Under the pieces are notes generated by a model, which searched no databases, was not told the origin of the DNA, and worked only from the letters and a program-made list of their open reading frames with translations. A program made the translations under genes and the position numbers. This document shows, piece after piece, positions 17,401-25,168 of a stretch of 64,000 nt of DNA (position 1 is the stretch's first letter; each line of letters opens with the position of its first letter). Origin of the DNA: Phytopseudomonas dryadis. GTDB taxonomy: Bacteria > Pseudomonadota > Gammaproteobacteria > Pseudomonadales > Pseudomonadaceae. The stretch spans positions 1 through 64,000 of the forward strand of contig NZ_QJUM01000016.1 of the NCBI RefSeq assembly GCF_004327355.1, in the 5' to 3' direction.

Positions 17401-18459
17401 GTTGTCGATGGCCTGGGTGCTGGCCAACTGGGTGTCGCCGCTGCTGCTGATGGTGCCCAGGTTCTGCAGCTTGCCGTCTGCGCCGATCACCACGTCGCCG
17501 GCCATGGCGCCGATCTGCCCGGCATTGCGTACGCCGACCCCGGCCTCGGTGCCCACCAGCTTGATCTTGCCGGCGTACATGCCGCCCAGTTGGGCGACGT
17601 CGATGGCTACCTCGGGTTTGTCGCTGTCGTCATCGGCAAGGGCGGTGGCCTGGGTATTGTCGGCGCTGACCTGGTTGCGTCCGGCGGTGACCTTGAGGTC
17701 GTTGGCCCAGATGCCAGCGTTGATCTCCACGCTGCGCGCGATCAGGTCCGTGTAGTCGCTGTCACGGCTGTCCAGACCCCTGCCGGTGATGCTCAGGGTG
17801 CCACCCTCGACCTGGTAGCCGGTGATGCGGCCGTCTTCCATCTGCGCACGGCCGGTGGTCAGGGTGGAACGCTCGGCGTTGATGAAGCCGCAGCCATCGC
17901 AGGTGATCCCCGCCGGGTTGGCGATGATCACCTCGGCGCGACGCCCGGCCACTTCCACGTAGCCGCGCAGTTGGCTGGGGTTGCTGGCGTTGACCTCGTT
18001 GAGGATCACCCGGGCGCTGCCGTTGAGGTTCGGGTTGCCGTCGATCCAGCCGCCGAGCTGGGTCTGGCTGCTGGTCGCCGAGTTGTTGAGGATCGCGCCG
18101 CGGCCATCCACGTCGAACTGGTTGTAGGTGTTGCGCGACACGCCTGCGGCGCTGGGCGCGGCGATGTTCACCTGCGGCGTGCCGTTGGCGCTCTCCATCA
18201 CGTTCGGACGCTGGCCGCCCGGGGCATTGGGGTCGGCGACGATGCCGTTGGCCCAGGCCGGTGTGGCCGCGAGGCTGACCAGACCCAGCGCGCCCATCAT
18301 GGCAAAGCGCAGGGGCGCGAGGGTGGCGGTGCAGCCCGTGCCGACGCTGCGTGCTTCGCGTGTGCCAGGGGACTTGCCCTGGCTGCTAACGTTCTCCGCC
18401 ACCACCATGAGCAGGCCGCGTGCCTTGTTGAAGATGACTCGGTGCAGATGCTTGTTCAT
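11407..18459 (-). CDS. CdiA/FhaB-type two-partner secretion exoprotein with lipase-like C-terminus
   Basis: Filamentous exoprotein of 2350 residues counted from the ATG at 18459; that ATG has AAGGGA seven bases upstream, whereas the TTG at 18465 is poorer. Residues 1-24 are the extended signal peptide region (HRVIFNKARG), with cleavage after AWA70. The TPS domain carries NPNL at 142-145 and NPAGI at 181-185. A long stretch of filamentous-haemagglutinin repeats follows. I find no VENN motif. The last 270 residues resemble an alpha/beta hydrolase: AHSRGS with candidate nucleophile S2223, D2285/D2286 in HRDDFVG, and H2323 in VHSCYG. Sampled 60-base lines over this end count 52-58% GC, against 68% at 16201-16260. 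TpsB, an acyltransferase and a lipoprotein gene flank it. Confidence 0.85.
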   Translation of the reverse strand: MNKHLHRVIFNKARGLLMVVAENVSSQGKSPGTREARSVGTGCTATLAPLRFAMMGALGLVSLAATPAWANGIVADPNAPGGQRPNVMESANGTPQVNIAAPSAAGVSRNTYNQFDVDGRGAILNNSATSSQTQLGGWIDGNPNLNGSARVILNEVNASNPSQLRGYVEVAGRRAEVIIANPAGITCDGCGFINAERSTLTTGRAQMEDGRITGYQVEGGTLSITGRGLDSRDSDYTDLIARSVEINAGIWANDLKVTAGRNQVSADNTQATALADDDSDKPEVAIDVAQLGGMYAGKIKLVGTEAGVGVRNAGQIGAMAGDVVIGADGKLQNLGTISSSGDTQLASTQAIDNAGSLYAKGDMTLSSQADIDNSGVVAAQGDTHLQAERVRSGRDSLLAAGIDAQGNSNGSANLEINARQVAANGQNHASGKLVVQGDSLDLSHSRTRAADLRLNAGNGDLDLSASQVDSTGALQASASGTLRSDAAKVGAEHLALAANRLSNVGGELLQTGTTASTLEAVDSLDNSAGRIASNAQTLNLKAQTLNNQGGKVEHAGDGSLALSAQRIDSTGGSLLSNGELRLSAQRAVLAEGHSQGRQVLIDSRELDNRNGTLLAVDDGTLEVRDAQRLDNSGGTIATSGEARLTTQELFNQGGELLAGRLLSLNAAYLRGNGRALSLGDLLLRQQGDMSLAGQVQANGKLDVEVGGTLSNAGQLQAGQSLLLRSAALDNARGAELSANQVDLRVNGQLVNRGLIDGQQVRVQADALHNLGTGQLYGDRLAVASRLLVNRDEAGRAATLAARERLDIGSQTLENREQALIFSAGDMAIGGTLDSDDRASGRADLLSNASATIESLGSLDLVVRELRNTNEHFSTTQVEVSREQLRDYQISGSPNRYRPDEISLHNSEVDYLTTPDGQRDNFNRYDYERTVSETRVLTSAPGQILAGGNLSFSGDSLLNDKSRIIAGGLLQVGAAQVTNIEADGQRVTNDTGTVTNFYRIQRKGRDRQGTNVTAYTPAPLIQDIDISPTELRGQTAVNGSNTQIATRHDTQVDPAVEVLLANGQDVADLVRSGGLNLALPSNNLYQTNPEGTRGYLVETDPRFASYRQWLSSDYMLERLRLDPALTQLRLGDGFYEQKLIREQIALLTGRRFLDGYADDEAQYRALLDNAVTLASEWDLVPGVALTAEQMAQLTSDIVWLVERSVTLANGESRKVLVPQVYVRVRDGDLNGNGALIAGQQLKLDLSGDLLNSGSIGGRSIVALTAQNIDNLGGRIQADRALLTARDDLNNVGGLIGARDDLMIEAGNDVNLSAVTRDSTSEQGTRTSLSRVAGLFVSGDAGTLRVSAGNDINLNAAQLLNAGQDGLTQLQAGRDLNLGTVSESHQQAVSWNASNWRNESSLGEVGSTVQGTGNLLLNAGQDLNARGATVRSEQGLVLAEAGRDIRIDAAEQQQFADEAHQFKGRSGLFSSKTTTLRDTVERTQAEGSTFSADQLYLNAGRDIGVRGSDLVSTRQTQLQGERDVDLMAASEYNQERHDQSVKKSGLFSGGGLSLTIGTQRQNVSDRSDGQSARASTLGSTAGNVIIEAGNAYRQTGSQVMTPTGDVNVLAQQIAITEAREIGRQEQETKFRQSGLSVGLNAPVITALQSTHRLVKATTEVEDDRMKALGGAMAALTAYNAGSGISAAVKEGDPSKAGGFGINISIGSSSSQSNTTYTADNAAGSSIQAGGDVTLVAAGAGEDSNILVRGSEIAAGRDATLIADNRIDLIAAQNQLARHSTESSRSASLGVGLNFGGQQNGLTFNAAVSRGRGQADGEDLIHHNSLVSAGDTALLISGGDTSIRGAQVTGASVKAQVGGDLLVESLQDTSTYASQQKNTGAGLSLCIPPFCVGTLVSGNLSLAKSRANGDYASVVEQSGIRAGDGGFDLKVQGNTDLKGAVIASTQAAIDAGTNRLVTGTLTTSDLENRASASARSNGIDLSSGMLTQGKYGLSKAVIGTALNNGDARDGDSGRTLAAISAGSIEIRDEQEQLDKTGQSAEQAIALLNRDVAGSHNGVERLDPKELEKQAEAERIIKNAVAVEAFKFSDDAYRTMFVKEHPMYEVMLDKDGKVMMENKKPVLRLLSDEEKLALKAGPDGRVRIGVNGIFNDADAAAIYAAQHNSSGGGPLYIVSFPKTSSTVAELMVAGYQKHLENEFWGLSNSTAEITELLKHYGTQGLELDAHSRGSMTVGNALEVLTSNNAAPGTLSETYLKFFGPAYNAEKAAGLLYQLSGGMQDSVSLENHRDDFVGSIIGGNPATFDQVGTGSTKVKEWLNMFSGSATVHSCYGNGGGKDGCGNYGKPNTVIIKASP

Positions 18460-18504
18460 GTGCAATTCCCTTTGCGGTAGCGGACCGCAGGCAGCGTTGG
18501 AGAA

Positions 18505-19023
18505 TCAGGCCTCGGTAGCCAGTGGGTGGGCGGCGAACCAGGCTTTCGCCTGCTCCGGAATCACGCCGATGCCGTGGAAGGTCTTGACCTTCAGGCCACG
18601 TGTCTCGCCCCGGTGGTAGAGCGCACGGGCACAGTTGTTGGGGAACACCCGGCTGAGCAGCAGGCGGCTGAGCACGGCGGTGTGGCCGAAAGGAGCGATC
18701 CAGTCGTTGACCCACAGGCGATCCCCGCTACGCCAGTCGGCCTCGTCCAGCTCGATGGGCGAATGGGTCAGGTAGCGTCGTTCTCTGGCCTCGTCCAGGG
18801 TCAGCCAGGCCAGGTAGAACACCGGCTTGCCGTGCTCACTGCCGAGCACGAACTGGCGATGCTTGAGCGCGGGCAGCAGGAGGCGCGACAGCGTATGCAG
18901 GGGCGCGTCGCGGTGGGCCTGCGACTGCATCCACAGCCACGTGGCGGCACCCAGGGCGTTCGCCTCGTTCCAGGGTTCGTCGAATACGCCGGGTGCGGTG
19001 ATTTCGAAGGTGTCGAAGCGCAT
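18505..19023 (-). CDS. HlyC-like toxin-activating lysine acyltransferase (CdiC-type)
   Basis: Protein of 172 residues of the RTX toxin acyltransferase family, which moves a fatty acyl chain from acyl-ACP to lysines of a toxin. The active-site pattern of HlyC (S20, H23, D92) is conserved in spacing: LGAATWLWMQSQAHRD gives S34 and H37, and NDWIAPFG gives D107. There is no signal peptide, so it acts in the cytoplasm before secretion. It sits between the TpsB gene (8-base gap) and the exoprotein gene (45-base gap), so the exoprotein is the likely substrate. A gene of this family in this position is called cdiC in some contact-dependent inhibition loci. Confidence 0.85.
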   Translation of the reverse strand: MRFDTFEITAPGVFDEPWNEANALGAATWLWMQSQAHRDAPLHTLSRLLLPALKHRQFVLGSEHGKPVFYLAWLTLDEARERRYLTHSPIELDEADWRSGDRLWVNDWIAPFGHTAVLSRLLLSRVFPNNCARALYHRGETRGLKVKTFHGIGVIPEQAKAWFAAHPLATEA

Positions 19024-19031
19024 GGTGGACC

Positions 19032-20780
19032 TCAGAACGACAGGACGACGGTGAAGGCACTGGTGAAGTCGGCGGTCTCGAAGCCATCGGGCTTCTTCAG
19101 CGACGTGCCCCAGGACCAGTCATAGGACAGATTGCGATACGACCCGCGCAGGCCGACCACGGCACCGGCCAGGCGCCGGCCGATCAGGTAGTCGGCGGAG
19201 TTGCCGCCGACCTCGCCGTAGTCGACGCCGGCGTACAGCTCCTGGTCGCTGTTACCCAGGGCCAGCCCCAGTTCGTTGCTCAGGGTCCAGCCGCGGTCGG
19301 CGGAGAGGATGTTTTCGCCATCGAAACCGCGCACCGTGTAGCGCCCGCCGATACCGAAGCGATCCTGGGGCACCAGTTCCGTGCGGTTCCACTGCGCGCG
19401 CCAGGCGCCGAGGTAGCGCAGGCGCTGGCCGTAGGCATCGAAGGGTATTTGCCACTGGGCGTTGCCCTGGATGATCTGCGAGCGCGACGTCCCGTCGCCG
19501 AAGGTTTCCTCGGGTGCCGCCAGCGCGTCGTGCGCGCCGGTGCCCCGGCGGTAGCTCAGGCCCAGGTCGAAGGTGGCCGGGCCAATGAATTCGCGGTGGC
19601 CGATGCCGGCCTGCCAGCCGGCCATGCGTCGGCGTTGCAGTTCGATCTCGGTGTCGTCGATGAAGTTCTCCGAGGAGCGCGTCCACAGGCTGCCCCACAG
19701 GCTGGTCTTGCGCACCGCATCGCGGTAGACCAGGCGTGACAGGCGCAGCTCGTTGTTGCGGCTTTCGCCGCGGTATACGTAGCTCTCGTTGATACCGGCC
19801 ACGGTCTGGTGGTAGTCGTACTGGCTACTGGTGAACGCCAGCTGCCAGTAGCCGTACGGCACCGAGTAATGCAGCGTGTGGCCCTTCGAGCCGCGGTCGC
19901 CGTCCTCGCCGCCGCCCAGGTCGTGGTTGAAGCTGGCGTAGAACAGGTCGTTGAGCGTCAGCGGGTTATCCAGCGACAGGGCTACGGCGCCCTGGTACTT
20001 GCCGGTGCTCTTGCTGCCGCCGTTGTCCACCGACAGGCTCAGGCGCGCGGGGAAACGCTGGCGCCAGGCGATCACCACGTCGCTTTCGCCGGGCCCGGCA
20101 TTGCGGGCGCTGGCCGGTACGATGCGGATGTCGGCATCGGCGGTGGGCACGTGCTTGAAGTTCTCCAGGGCCTGTTCGATGTCGCGCAGGTTGAGCAGGT
20201 CGCCAGGGTTGGCGGGGAGGGCGTTGAAGGCATTGGCGCGGCGGCTGGTGCCTTCGTCGAAACGGATGTCGCTGATACGCCCGGGCAGCAGGGTCAGGGT
20301 CAGGGCACCGCTGTTCAGATCCTGTGCGCCGGCCAGCACGCGGGTGGTGACGTAGCCCTTGGCGATGATCGCGTTCTGGATGCGTTTCATCGTCAGGTTG
20401 ATGCCGCGCGAACCCAGGCAGCGGCCCACGGCCGGATCATCCTTGGGGTTGGCCGCCTGCAGGGCCCACTGGAATTGCTCGGCGGCCTCGCCGACCAGTT
20501 CGATCCGGTCGATGCGGAAGCATGGCGCTTCTTCCTGTGGCAGGCGGGCCTCGCCCTCTTCCTGCTGTAGGGCTTCCAGGCGCACGTCCGGGCGGGTTTC
20601 CAGTTGTTCGCGCAGCACGCGCTCGCGTTCACGCTGGCGCAGCAGCTCTTCTTCGGGCGAGGCGGCCTGGGTGGCCTGGTTCATCGCCAGGGCGGCGAGC
20701 AACAGCGGGAATACGGCATGGCGAGCCGTGGCGGGGTACGTTGACCGAGGCGGAACGCGACTCGGAGTGAGTGACTGCAT
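19032..20780 (-). CDS. TpsB/FhaC/CdiB-family outer-membrane transporter
   Basis: Outer-membrane secretion pore of 582 residues for the exoprotein. A signal peptide (about 1-39) is followed by an Arg/Glu-rich helix (EEELLRQRERERVLREQLE), two POTRA-like domains (CFRIDRIELVG onward, with GYVTTRVLAGAQDLNSGALTL), and a 16-strand barrel. The conserved L6 motif appears as VRGFDGENIL, and the protein ends in the expected C-terminal phenylalanine (FTVVLSF). It is the first gene of the minus-strand group TpsB, acyltransferase, exoprotein, lipoprotein. The promoter should lie in 20781-20985, but I could not identify it with confidence. Confidence 0.9.
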   Translation of the reverse strand: MQSLTPSRVPPRSTYPATARHAVFPLLLAALAMNQATQAASPEEELLRQRERERVLREQLETRPDVRLEALQQEEGEARLPQEEAPCFRIDRIELVGEAAEQFQWALQAANPKDDPAVGRCLGSRGINLTMKRIQNAIIAKGYVTTRVLAGAQDLNSGALTLTLLPGRISDIRFDEGTSRRANAFNALPANPGDLLNLRDIEQALENFKHVPTADADIRIVPASARNAGPGESDVVIAWRQRFPARLSLSVDNGGSKSTGKYQGAVALSLDNPLTLNDLFYASFNHDLGGGEDGDRGSKGHTLHYSVPYGYWQLAFTSSQYDYHQTVAGINESYVYRGESRNNELRLSRLVYRDAVRKTSLWGSLWTRSSENFIDDTEIELQRRRMAGWQAGIGHREFIGPATFDLGLSYRRGTGAHDALAAPEETFGDGTSRSQIIQGNAQWQIPFDAYGQRLRYLGAWRAQWNRTELVPQDRFGIGGRYTVRGFDGENILSADRGWTLSNELGLALGNSDQELYAGVDYGEVGGNSADYLIGRRLAGAVVGLRGSYRNLSYDWSWGTSLKKPDGFETADFTSAFTVVLSF

Positions 20781-20985
20781 GGCACATCCTTGTGGGCCGA
20801 CGATAAGGTTTTGAGGTATACGAACGAGCGGCGCGATGTTTGGCCGCTTCGCTTGCGCTCGACGTCTGGTGAGAGCGGAGACGGGAAGAAAAGTTGCGCG
20901 GTGGAGGTACTGTTCGTCGGGGCAAATGGTTGGTCTGTGATGTCGCTCACTTTCCAGCCTGCTGCTCCAGACGGGCGCCCTGGGC

Positions 20986-22425
20986 TCAGAGTATCGGCGA
21001 GATCAGCCGGGCCACGCGCATGCCCAGTTGCTGCAGGCGGTGCACGTGCTTGCGGTCGGCGCCGACCAGCTCGCGCGACTGGCTGAAGTCGGCTTCGAGC
21101 ATGTCCTCGACCTGGCGGGCGCACTCGGCGTCCACGGTGATCAGGGTGATCTCGAAGTTGAGGCGGAACGAGCGGTTGTCCAGGTTGGCGCTGCCCACCG
21201 CGCTGATGTCCTGGTCGATCAGCGCCACCTTCTGGTGCAGGAAGCCCGGCAGATAGCGGAATATGCGCACGCCGGCGCGCAATGCCTCCAGGGCGAACAG
21301 GCTGGAAGCGGCGTAGACGATGTGGTGATCCGGGCGTGATGGCAGCAGGATGCGCACGTCGACGCCGCGCAGCACCGCCAGGCGCAGGGCGGCGAACAAC
21401 GACTCGTCGGGAACGAAGTAGGGGCTGGTCAGCCAGATGCGTTCGCGCGCCGCGTTGATCATCTCGACGAACAGCAGCGAGCAGGTTTCCTGGGGGTCGG
21501 CCGGGCCGCTGGCGATCACCTGGCAGAGCATGCCCTCGTCGGGATAGCGCTCGGGCAGCAACAGCGGCGGCAGCTCGCGGGTCGCCCAGAACCAGTCCTC
21601 GGCGAACGATTCCTGCAGGCAGGCGACCGCCGGCCCGTGCACCTGCACATGGGTGTCGCGCCAGGGCGACAGCGGCGGTTTTTCCCCGAGGTATTCGTCG
21701 CCGACGTTGTGTCCGCCGAGGAAGCCGTGTTCGCCATCCACCACCACGATCTTGCGATGATTGCGGAAGTTCAGCTGGAAGCGGTTGAGCAGGCCGCCGC
21801 CGGTGGGGAAGGCATGCACCCGCACGCCGCCGGTGCGCAGGCGCTCGACATAGCGCCGCGGCAGGGCATGGCTGCCGACCCCATCGTAGAGGAAATGCAC
21901 CTGCACGCCCGCGCTGGCACGTTCCAGCAGCACCTGCTGCAGGCGCCGGCCGAGGCCGTCGTCATGCACGATGAAGAACTGGATCAGGATCACCTGGCGG
22001 GCGCTGGCCAGCGCCTGCAGGATCGCCGCGAAGGTCGCCTGGCCATCGATCAGCAGGGTCACCTGGTTGTTGGCCAGGCAGGGCATCCGGCCCAGGCGCG
22101 GCAGTGCGCGCAGTTGGCCGTAGGCTGCGGACTCGCCGGCGGCGATGGCTTCCTCGACCCAGGGCCGCCAGTCCAGTTCGGCCATGGCCTGGTGCATCTG
22201 CTTGTCGACCTGGCGGCGGGCATCGATGTAGGCGTCGAAGCGGCTGCGGCCGAAGACCAGATAGGGCAACAGGGTCAGGTAGGGCATGAAGAACAGCGAC
22301 AGCGCCCAGGCGATCGCGCCCTGGGCGGTACGTACGGTGAACACCGCGTGGATCGCCGCCAGCACGCCCAGGCTGTGGATGAGTGCGATGAGGTAGCCGA
22401 ACAGGTGGGAAATGCCGAATTCCAT
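20986..22425 (-). CDS. cls: Cardiolipin synthase
   Basis: Membrane-bound cardiolipin synthase of about 479 residues, making cardiolipin from two phosphatidylglycerol molecules. Two N-terminal membrane segments ([21 protein letters not shown], then [19 protein letters not shown]) are followed by two phospholipase-D HKD motifs: [16 protein letters not shown] and [23 protein letters not shown]. Both have the histidine, lysine and aspartate needed. I chose the ATG at 22425 ([12 protein letters not shown]) because it matches the family N-terminus; an in-frame ATG at 22458 is an alternative. It follows the TPS locus on the same strand, but nothing suggests shared function. Confidence 0.9.
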   Translation of the reverse strand: MEFGISHLFGYLIALIHSLGVLAAIHAVFTVRTAQGAIAWALSLFFMPYLTLLPYLVFGRSRFDAYIDARRQVDKQMHQAMAELDWRPWVEEAIAAGESAAYGQLRALPRLGRMPCLANNQVTLLIDGQATFAAILQALASARQVILIQFFIVHDDGLGRRLQQVLLERASAGVQVHFLYDGVGSHALPRRYVERLRTGGVRVHAFPTGGGLLNRFQLNFRNHRKIVVVDGEHGFLGGHNVGDEYLGEKPPLSPWRDTHVQVHGPAVACLQESFAEDWFWATRELPPLLLPERYPDEGMLCQVIASGPADPQETCSLLFVEMINAARERIWLTSPYFVPDESLFAALRLAVLRGVDVRILLPSRPDHHIVYAASSLFALEALRAGVRIFRYLPGFLHQKVALIDQDISAVGSANLDNRSFRLNFEITLITVDAECARQVEDMLEADFSQSRELVGADRKHVHRLQQLGMRVARLISPIL

Positions 22426-22559
22426 GGAGTGCCTGGAGATCAAGACCTGCCCCAGCATAGTCCAGCTGCCCTGTTCGCCGACAGCCCGCTCTGTGATCCG
22501 TGTGTTTCAGCCGTCCCGGTTGGCGCGGGCAGGCCCCAGAGCGGGAGGACAGGCGGGGC

Positions 22560-23603
22560 TCAGCGGAAGGCCGGCAGCACGTGCTCGATGAACAGCTCCA
22601 GGGACTTCTTCTTCTCGGCGTGTGGCAGGCTGTTGTCGGCCCAGAAGCTGAATTCGTCGACACCCAGCTCCTGGTAGTGGCGCAGGCGCGCGATGATTTC
22701 CTGGGGCGTGCCGATCATGGTGTTCCTGCGGATGTTCTCCAGCTCGAACTCCGGGCGCTCCTTGAATTTCTCCTCGGGGCTCGGCGCAAGCAGGCCGTCG
22801 ACCGGGGTGGTCTTGTTGCCGAACCAGGCATCGAAGGTGCGGTAGAAGCGCGAGATGGCGGCGGCCCCGACCTTCCAGCTCTCGGGGTCGTCGGCCAGGT
22901 GCACGTGGGTGTGGCGCAGCACCATCAGTTGCGGGCGGGGCACGTCCGGGTTGTTGGCCAGGGCGGCGTTGAACTTGTTGTTCAGGTCGACCACTTCCTC
23001 GTCGCCCTTCATCAAGGGCGTGACCATCACGTTGCAGCCGTTGGCCACGGCGAAGTTGTGCGAATCCGGGTCGCGGGCGGCGATCCACATCGGCGGCGTC
23101 GGCTGCTGGATCGGCTTGGGCGAGCAGGTCGTCGAGGGGAATTTCCACAGCTCGCCGTCGTGGGCGTAGTTGCCTTGCCACAGCGCCTTGACCGCCGGCA
23201 CCATCTCGCGCAGGTACTTGCCGCCGTCACTCGCGGGCATGCCGCCGGCCATGCGGTCGAACTCGTACTGGTAGGCGCCACGGGCCAGGCCGACTTCCAT
23301 GCGGCCATTGCTGATCACGTCGAGCAGGGCGCATTCGCCGGCGACGCGGATCGGGTGCCAGAACGGCGCAATGATGGTGCCGGCGCCCAGGCGGATGCGG
23401 CTGGTGCGCGCGGCGAGATAGGCCAGCAGCGGCATCGGGCTGGGCGAGATGGTGTATTCCATGGCGTGGTGTTCGCCGATCCACACGGTGCTGAAGCCGC
23501 CGGCTTCGGCCAGCAGGGTCAGCTCGGTCAACTGCTCGAAGAGTTCACGATGGCCGACCTCCTGGTCGTAACGCTCCATATGGACGAACAAAGAGAATTT
23601 CAT
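22560..23603 (-). CDS. LLM-class flavin-dependent monooxygenase
   Basis: Bacterial-luciferase-like oxygenase of 347 residues. It has the TIM-barrel signatures of the family: TVWIGEHHAMEYTISPSPMPLLAYLAART-type N-terminus, RIRLGAGTIIAPFWHPIRVAGECALLDVISNGR and VGLARGAYQYEFDR. Such enzymes use reduced FMN supplied by a separate reductase to oxidise or cleave substrates, including N-heterocycles (RutA is a known example). A flavin reductase gene lies 9 kb away in the same presumed regulon (32551-33036). The gene has its own promoter region with a perfect ATGGTATACCAT palindrome at 23687-23698. The substrate is unknown. Confidence 0.85.
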   Translation of the reverse strand: MKFSLFVHMERYDQEVGHRELFEQLTELTLLAEAGGFSTVWIGEHHAMEYTISPSPMPLLAYLAARTSRIRLGAGTIIAPFWHPIRVAGECALLDVISNGRMEVGLARGAYQYEFDRMAGGMPASDGGKYLREMVPAVKALWQGNYAHDGELWKFPSTTCSPKPIQQPTPPMWIAARDPDSHNFAVANGCNVMVTPLMKGDEEVVDLNNKFNAALANNPDVPRPQLMVLRHTHVHLADDPESWKVGAAAISRFYRTFDAWFGNKTTPVDGLLAPSPEEKFKERPEFELENIRRNTMIGTPQEIIARLRHYQELGVDEFSFWADNSLPHAEKKKSLELFIEHVLPAFR

Positions 23604-23686
23604 GCCGCTTTCCTCGGTTTCGTAAAGCCTGGGGCGCCGCCGCGTGGCCGGATGGACCGCCGTTCGGAGCTGATCGGTTGTGGTCT

Positions 23687-23698
23687 ATGGTATACCAT
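23687..23698. promoter_or_regulatory. Operator palindrome 1 (ATGGTATACCAT)
   Basis: A perfect 12-base palindrome lies 84 bases upstream of the monooxygenase start. It is followed by AATAT as in the other copies of this site. It is probably bound by the FadR-type GntR regulator encoded at 31505-32254 (inference from recurrence and family). Confidence 0.7.
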
Positions 23699-23750
23699 AA
23701 TATAAAATACTTTGGCGAGACCTCCCCATTGATCCAGGTCAGCACAAGCG

Positions 23751-24755
23751 TCAGTTCGAGGCTTGCCAGGCGTTCCAGCGTTCGGCGATGCGCTCGCCGT
23801 TCAGGCTCCAGTACTTGAAGTCCAGGGTGATCTGGCTGTCCTTGTGCGCGCCCGGCTGGTCCTGCGCCGCCGCCACCGGTACCAGCTCCGAGGCGCTCAG
23901 GTTGACCGGTGCATAGCCGGTCAGCTCGGCGAACGCCGCCTGCGGTTCGGGGCTGGTGGCGTAGGCCATGAACTGGCGCGCCGCCTCGAGGTTGGGCGTG
24001 CCGCGGGGGATGACCAGAAAGTCGCCGGTGACCAGGTTCTGCTGCCAGTTGATGGCCACCGGTGCGCCCTGGCCCTGCAGGGCGTTGACCCGGCCGTTCC
24101 AGAACATGCCCAGGCTGGCGTCACCCGAGGCCAGCAACTGCTGCGACTCGTCGCCGCTGCCCCACCAGGCGATGTCGTTCCTGATGCTGTCGAGCTTGCG
24201 GAACGCCCGATCCAGGTCCAGCGGATAGAGCGCGTCGGCCGCGACGCCATCGGCGAGCAGGGCGATCTCCAGCACCCCGGGGCTCGGCCATTTGTACAGC
24301 GCCCGTTTGCCGGGGTAGGCCTGGGTGTCGAACAGCGCGGCCCAGCCCTGGGGCGCGCTCGACAACACCTGGGTGTTGTAGCCGAGGATGAAGGAGAAGT
24401 AGAACGAGCCGACGCCGTAGATGGTGACGAAGCGCGGGTCGATGGTGCGCTTGGCGATCTGCTTGAAGTCCAGCGGCTCGAGCAGCCCTTCACGGCCGGC
24501 GCGCAGGGCGAAGTCCGCTTCCACGTCGACCACGTCCCAGGTCACCTTGCCGTTCTCCACCATGGCCTTGAAGGCCGCATAGTCGGTCGGCCCGGCCTGT
24601 TCGACGCGGATGCCGGTTTCTGCGCTGAAGGGTTCGGCCCAGGCCTTGCTCTGCGCCGCCTGGGTGCTGCCGCCCCAACTGACGAAGGTGATGGTCTGGT
24701 CGGCATGGACCGCCGTGGCGGATAGGATGAGTAGCATGGCCAGCAGTACGCGCAT
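23751..24755 (-). CDS. PotD-type ABC transporter substrate-binding protein 1
   Basis: Periplasmic binding protein of 334 residues. The signal peptide spans about 1-18 (VHA, cleavage before DQ), and the start at 24755 has a strong GGGAGGG ribosome site; the longer open frame back to 24908 is not supported. The mature sequence (TITFVSWGGSTQAAQSKAW) is of the spermidine/putrescine-binding (PotD) class, which also binds amines and opine-like compounds. It is very similar throughout to the second binding protein at 28059-29084, so one is a duplicate. It is separated from the ATPase gene upstream by 413 bases and has its own operator (24871-24880). Confidence 0.85.
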   Translation of the reverse strand: MRVLLAMLLILSATAVHADQTITFVSWGGSTQAAQSKAWAEPFSAETGIRVEQAGPTDYAAFKAMVENGKVTWDVVDVEADFALRAGREGLLEPLDFKQIAKRTIDPRFVTIYGVGSFYFSFILGYNTQVLSSAPQGWAALFDTQAYPGKRALYKWPSPGVLEIALLADGVAADALYPLDLDRAFRKLDSIRNDIAWWGSGDESQQLLASGDASLGMFWNGRVNALQGQGAPVAINWQQNLVTGDFLVIPRGTPNLEAARQFMAYATSPEPQAAFAELTGYAPVNLSASELVPVAAAQDQPGAHKDSQITLDFKYWSLNGERIAERWNAWQASN

Positions 24756-25168
24756 TGAATTCCCTCCCGATTTTTCGAAAACGCCTGGGGCTATGGCGCA
24801 ACCCCCGGGCACACGGCATGGCTCTCGCACGGGCGGGGCCAATGCGGATTGGCATGTAGTCGATGTATTCAGGTATACCGTAATATGGTAAAGCAAGATG
24901 CGCTCCACTTCTCACGGAGCGTCGCGGGCTGCGCATCGAGTGGAGCAGGGGAAAGGTAGCGACGCCGAACGCCGCCTGGTTGGGCACTGCGGTACCACTG
25001 CCGCCCGTGGCGGCCGTTACCATCGCCGCCGGCGTTACCGGCTCGCCTGCCTGATTCTGGGTCAGGCCAGGCTGGGCCGTGCACCCATCCTGCCCAGGCA
25101 GTGCTCGCCCGCGCTGATCGCCGCGACCTGGGGCGGCAGCGGGGTTACCGGGTTCGCTCGGCGCCCAC
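24756..25168. other. Intergenic promoter region of binding protein 1
   Basis: A 413-base gap. It holds the regulon operator at 24871-24880 and an imperfect GGTA half-site just after it (24887-24890). I see no gene or RNA in the rest. At the upstream gene's end, GGCGCCC (25160-25166) and GGGCGCC (25174-25180) could pair across the stop codon of the ATPase gene, but without a T-run. Confidence 0.5.
24871..24880. promoter_or_regulatory. Operator palindrome 2 (AGGTATACCG)
   Basis: The core GGTATACC at 24872-24879 matches the other regulon sites and is followed by TAATAT, as at 30455. It lies about 116 bases upstream of the binding-protein start. Confidence 0.6.
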
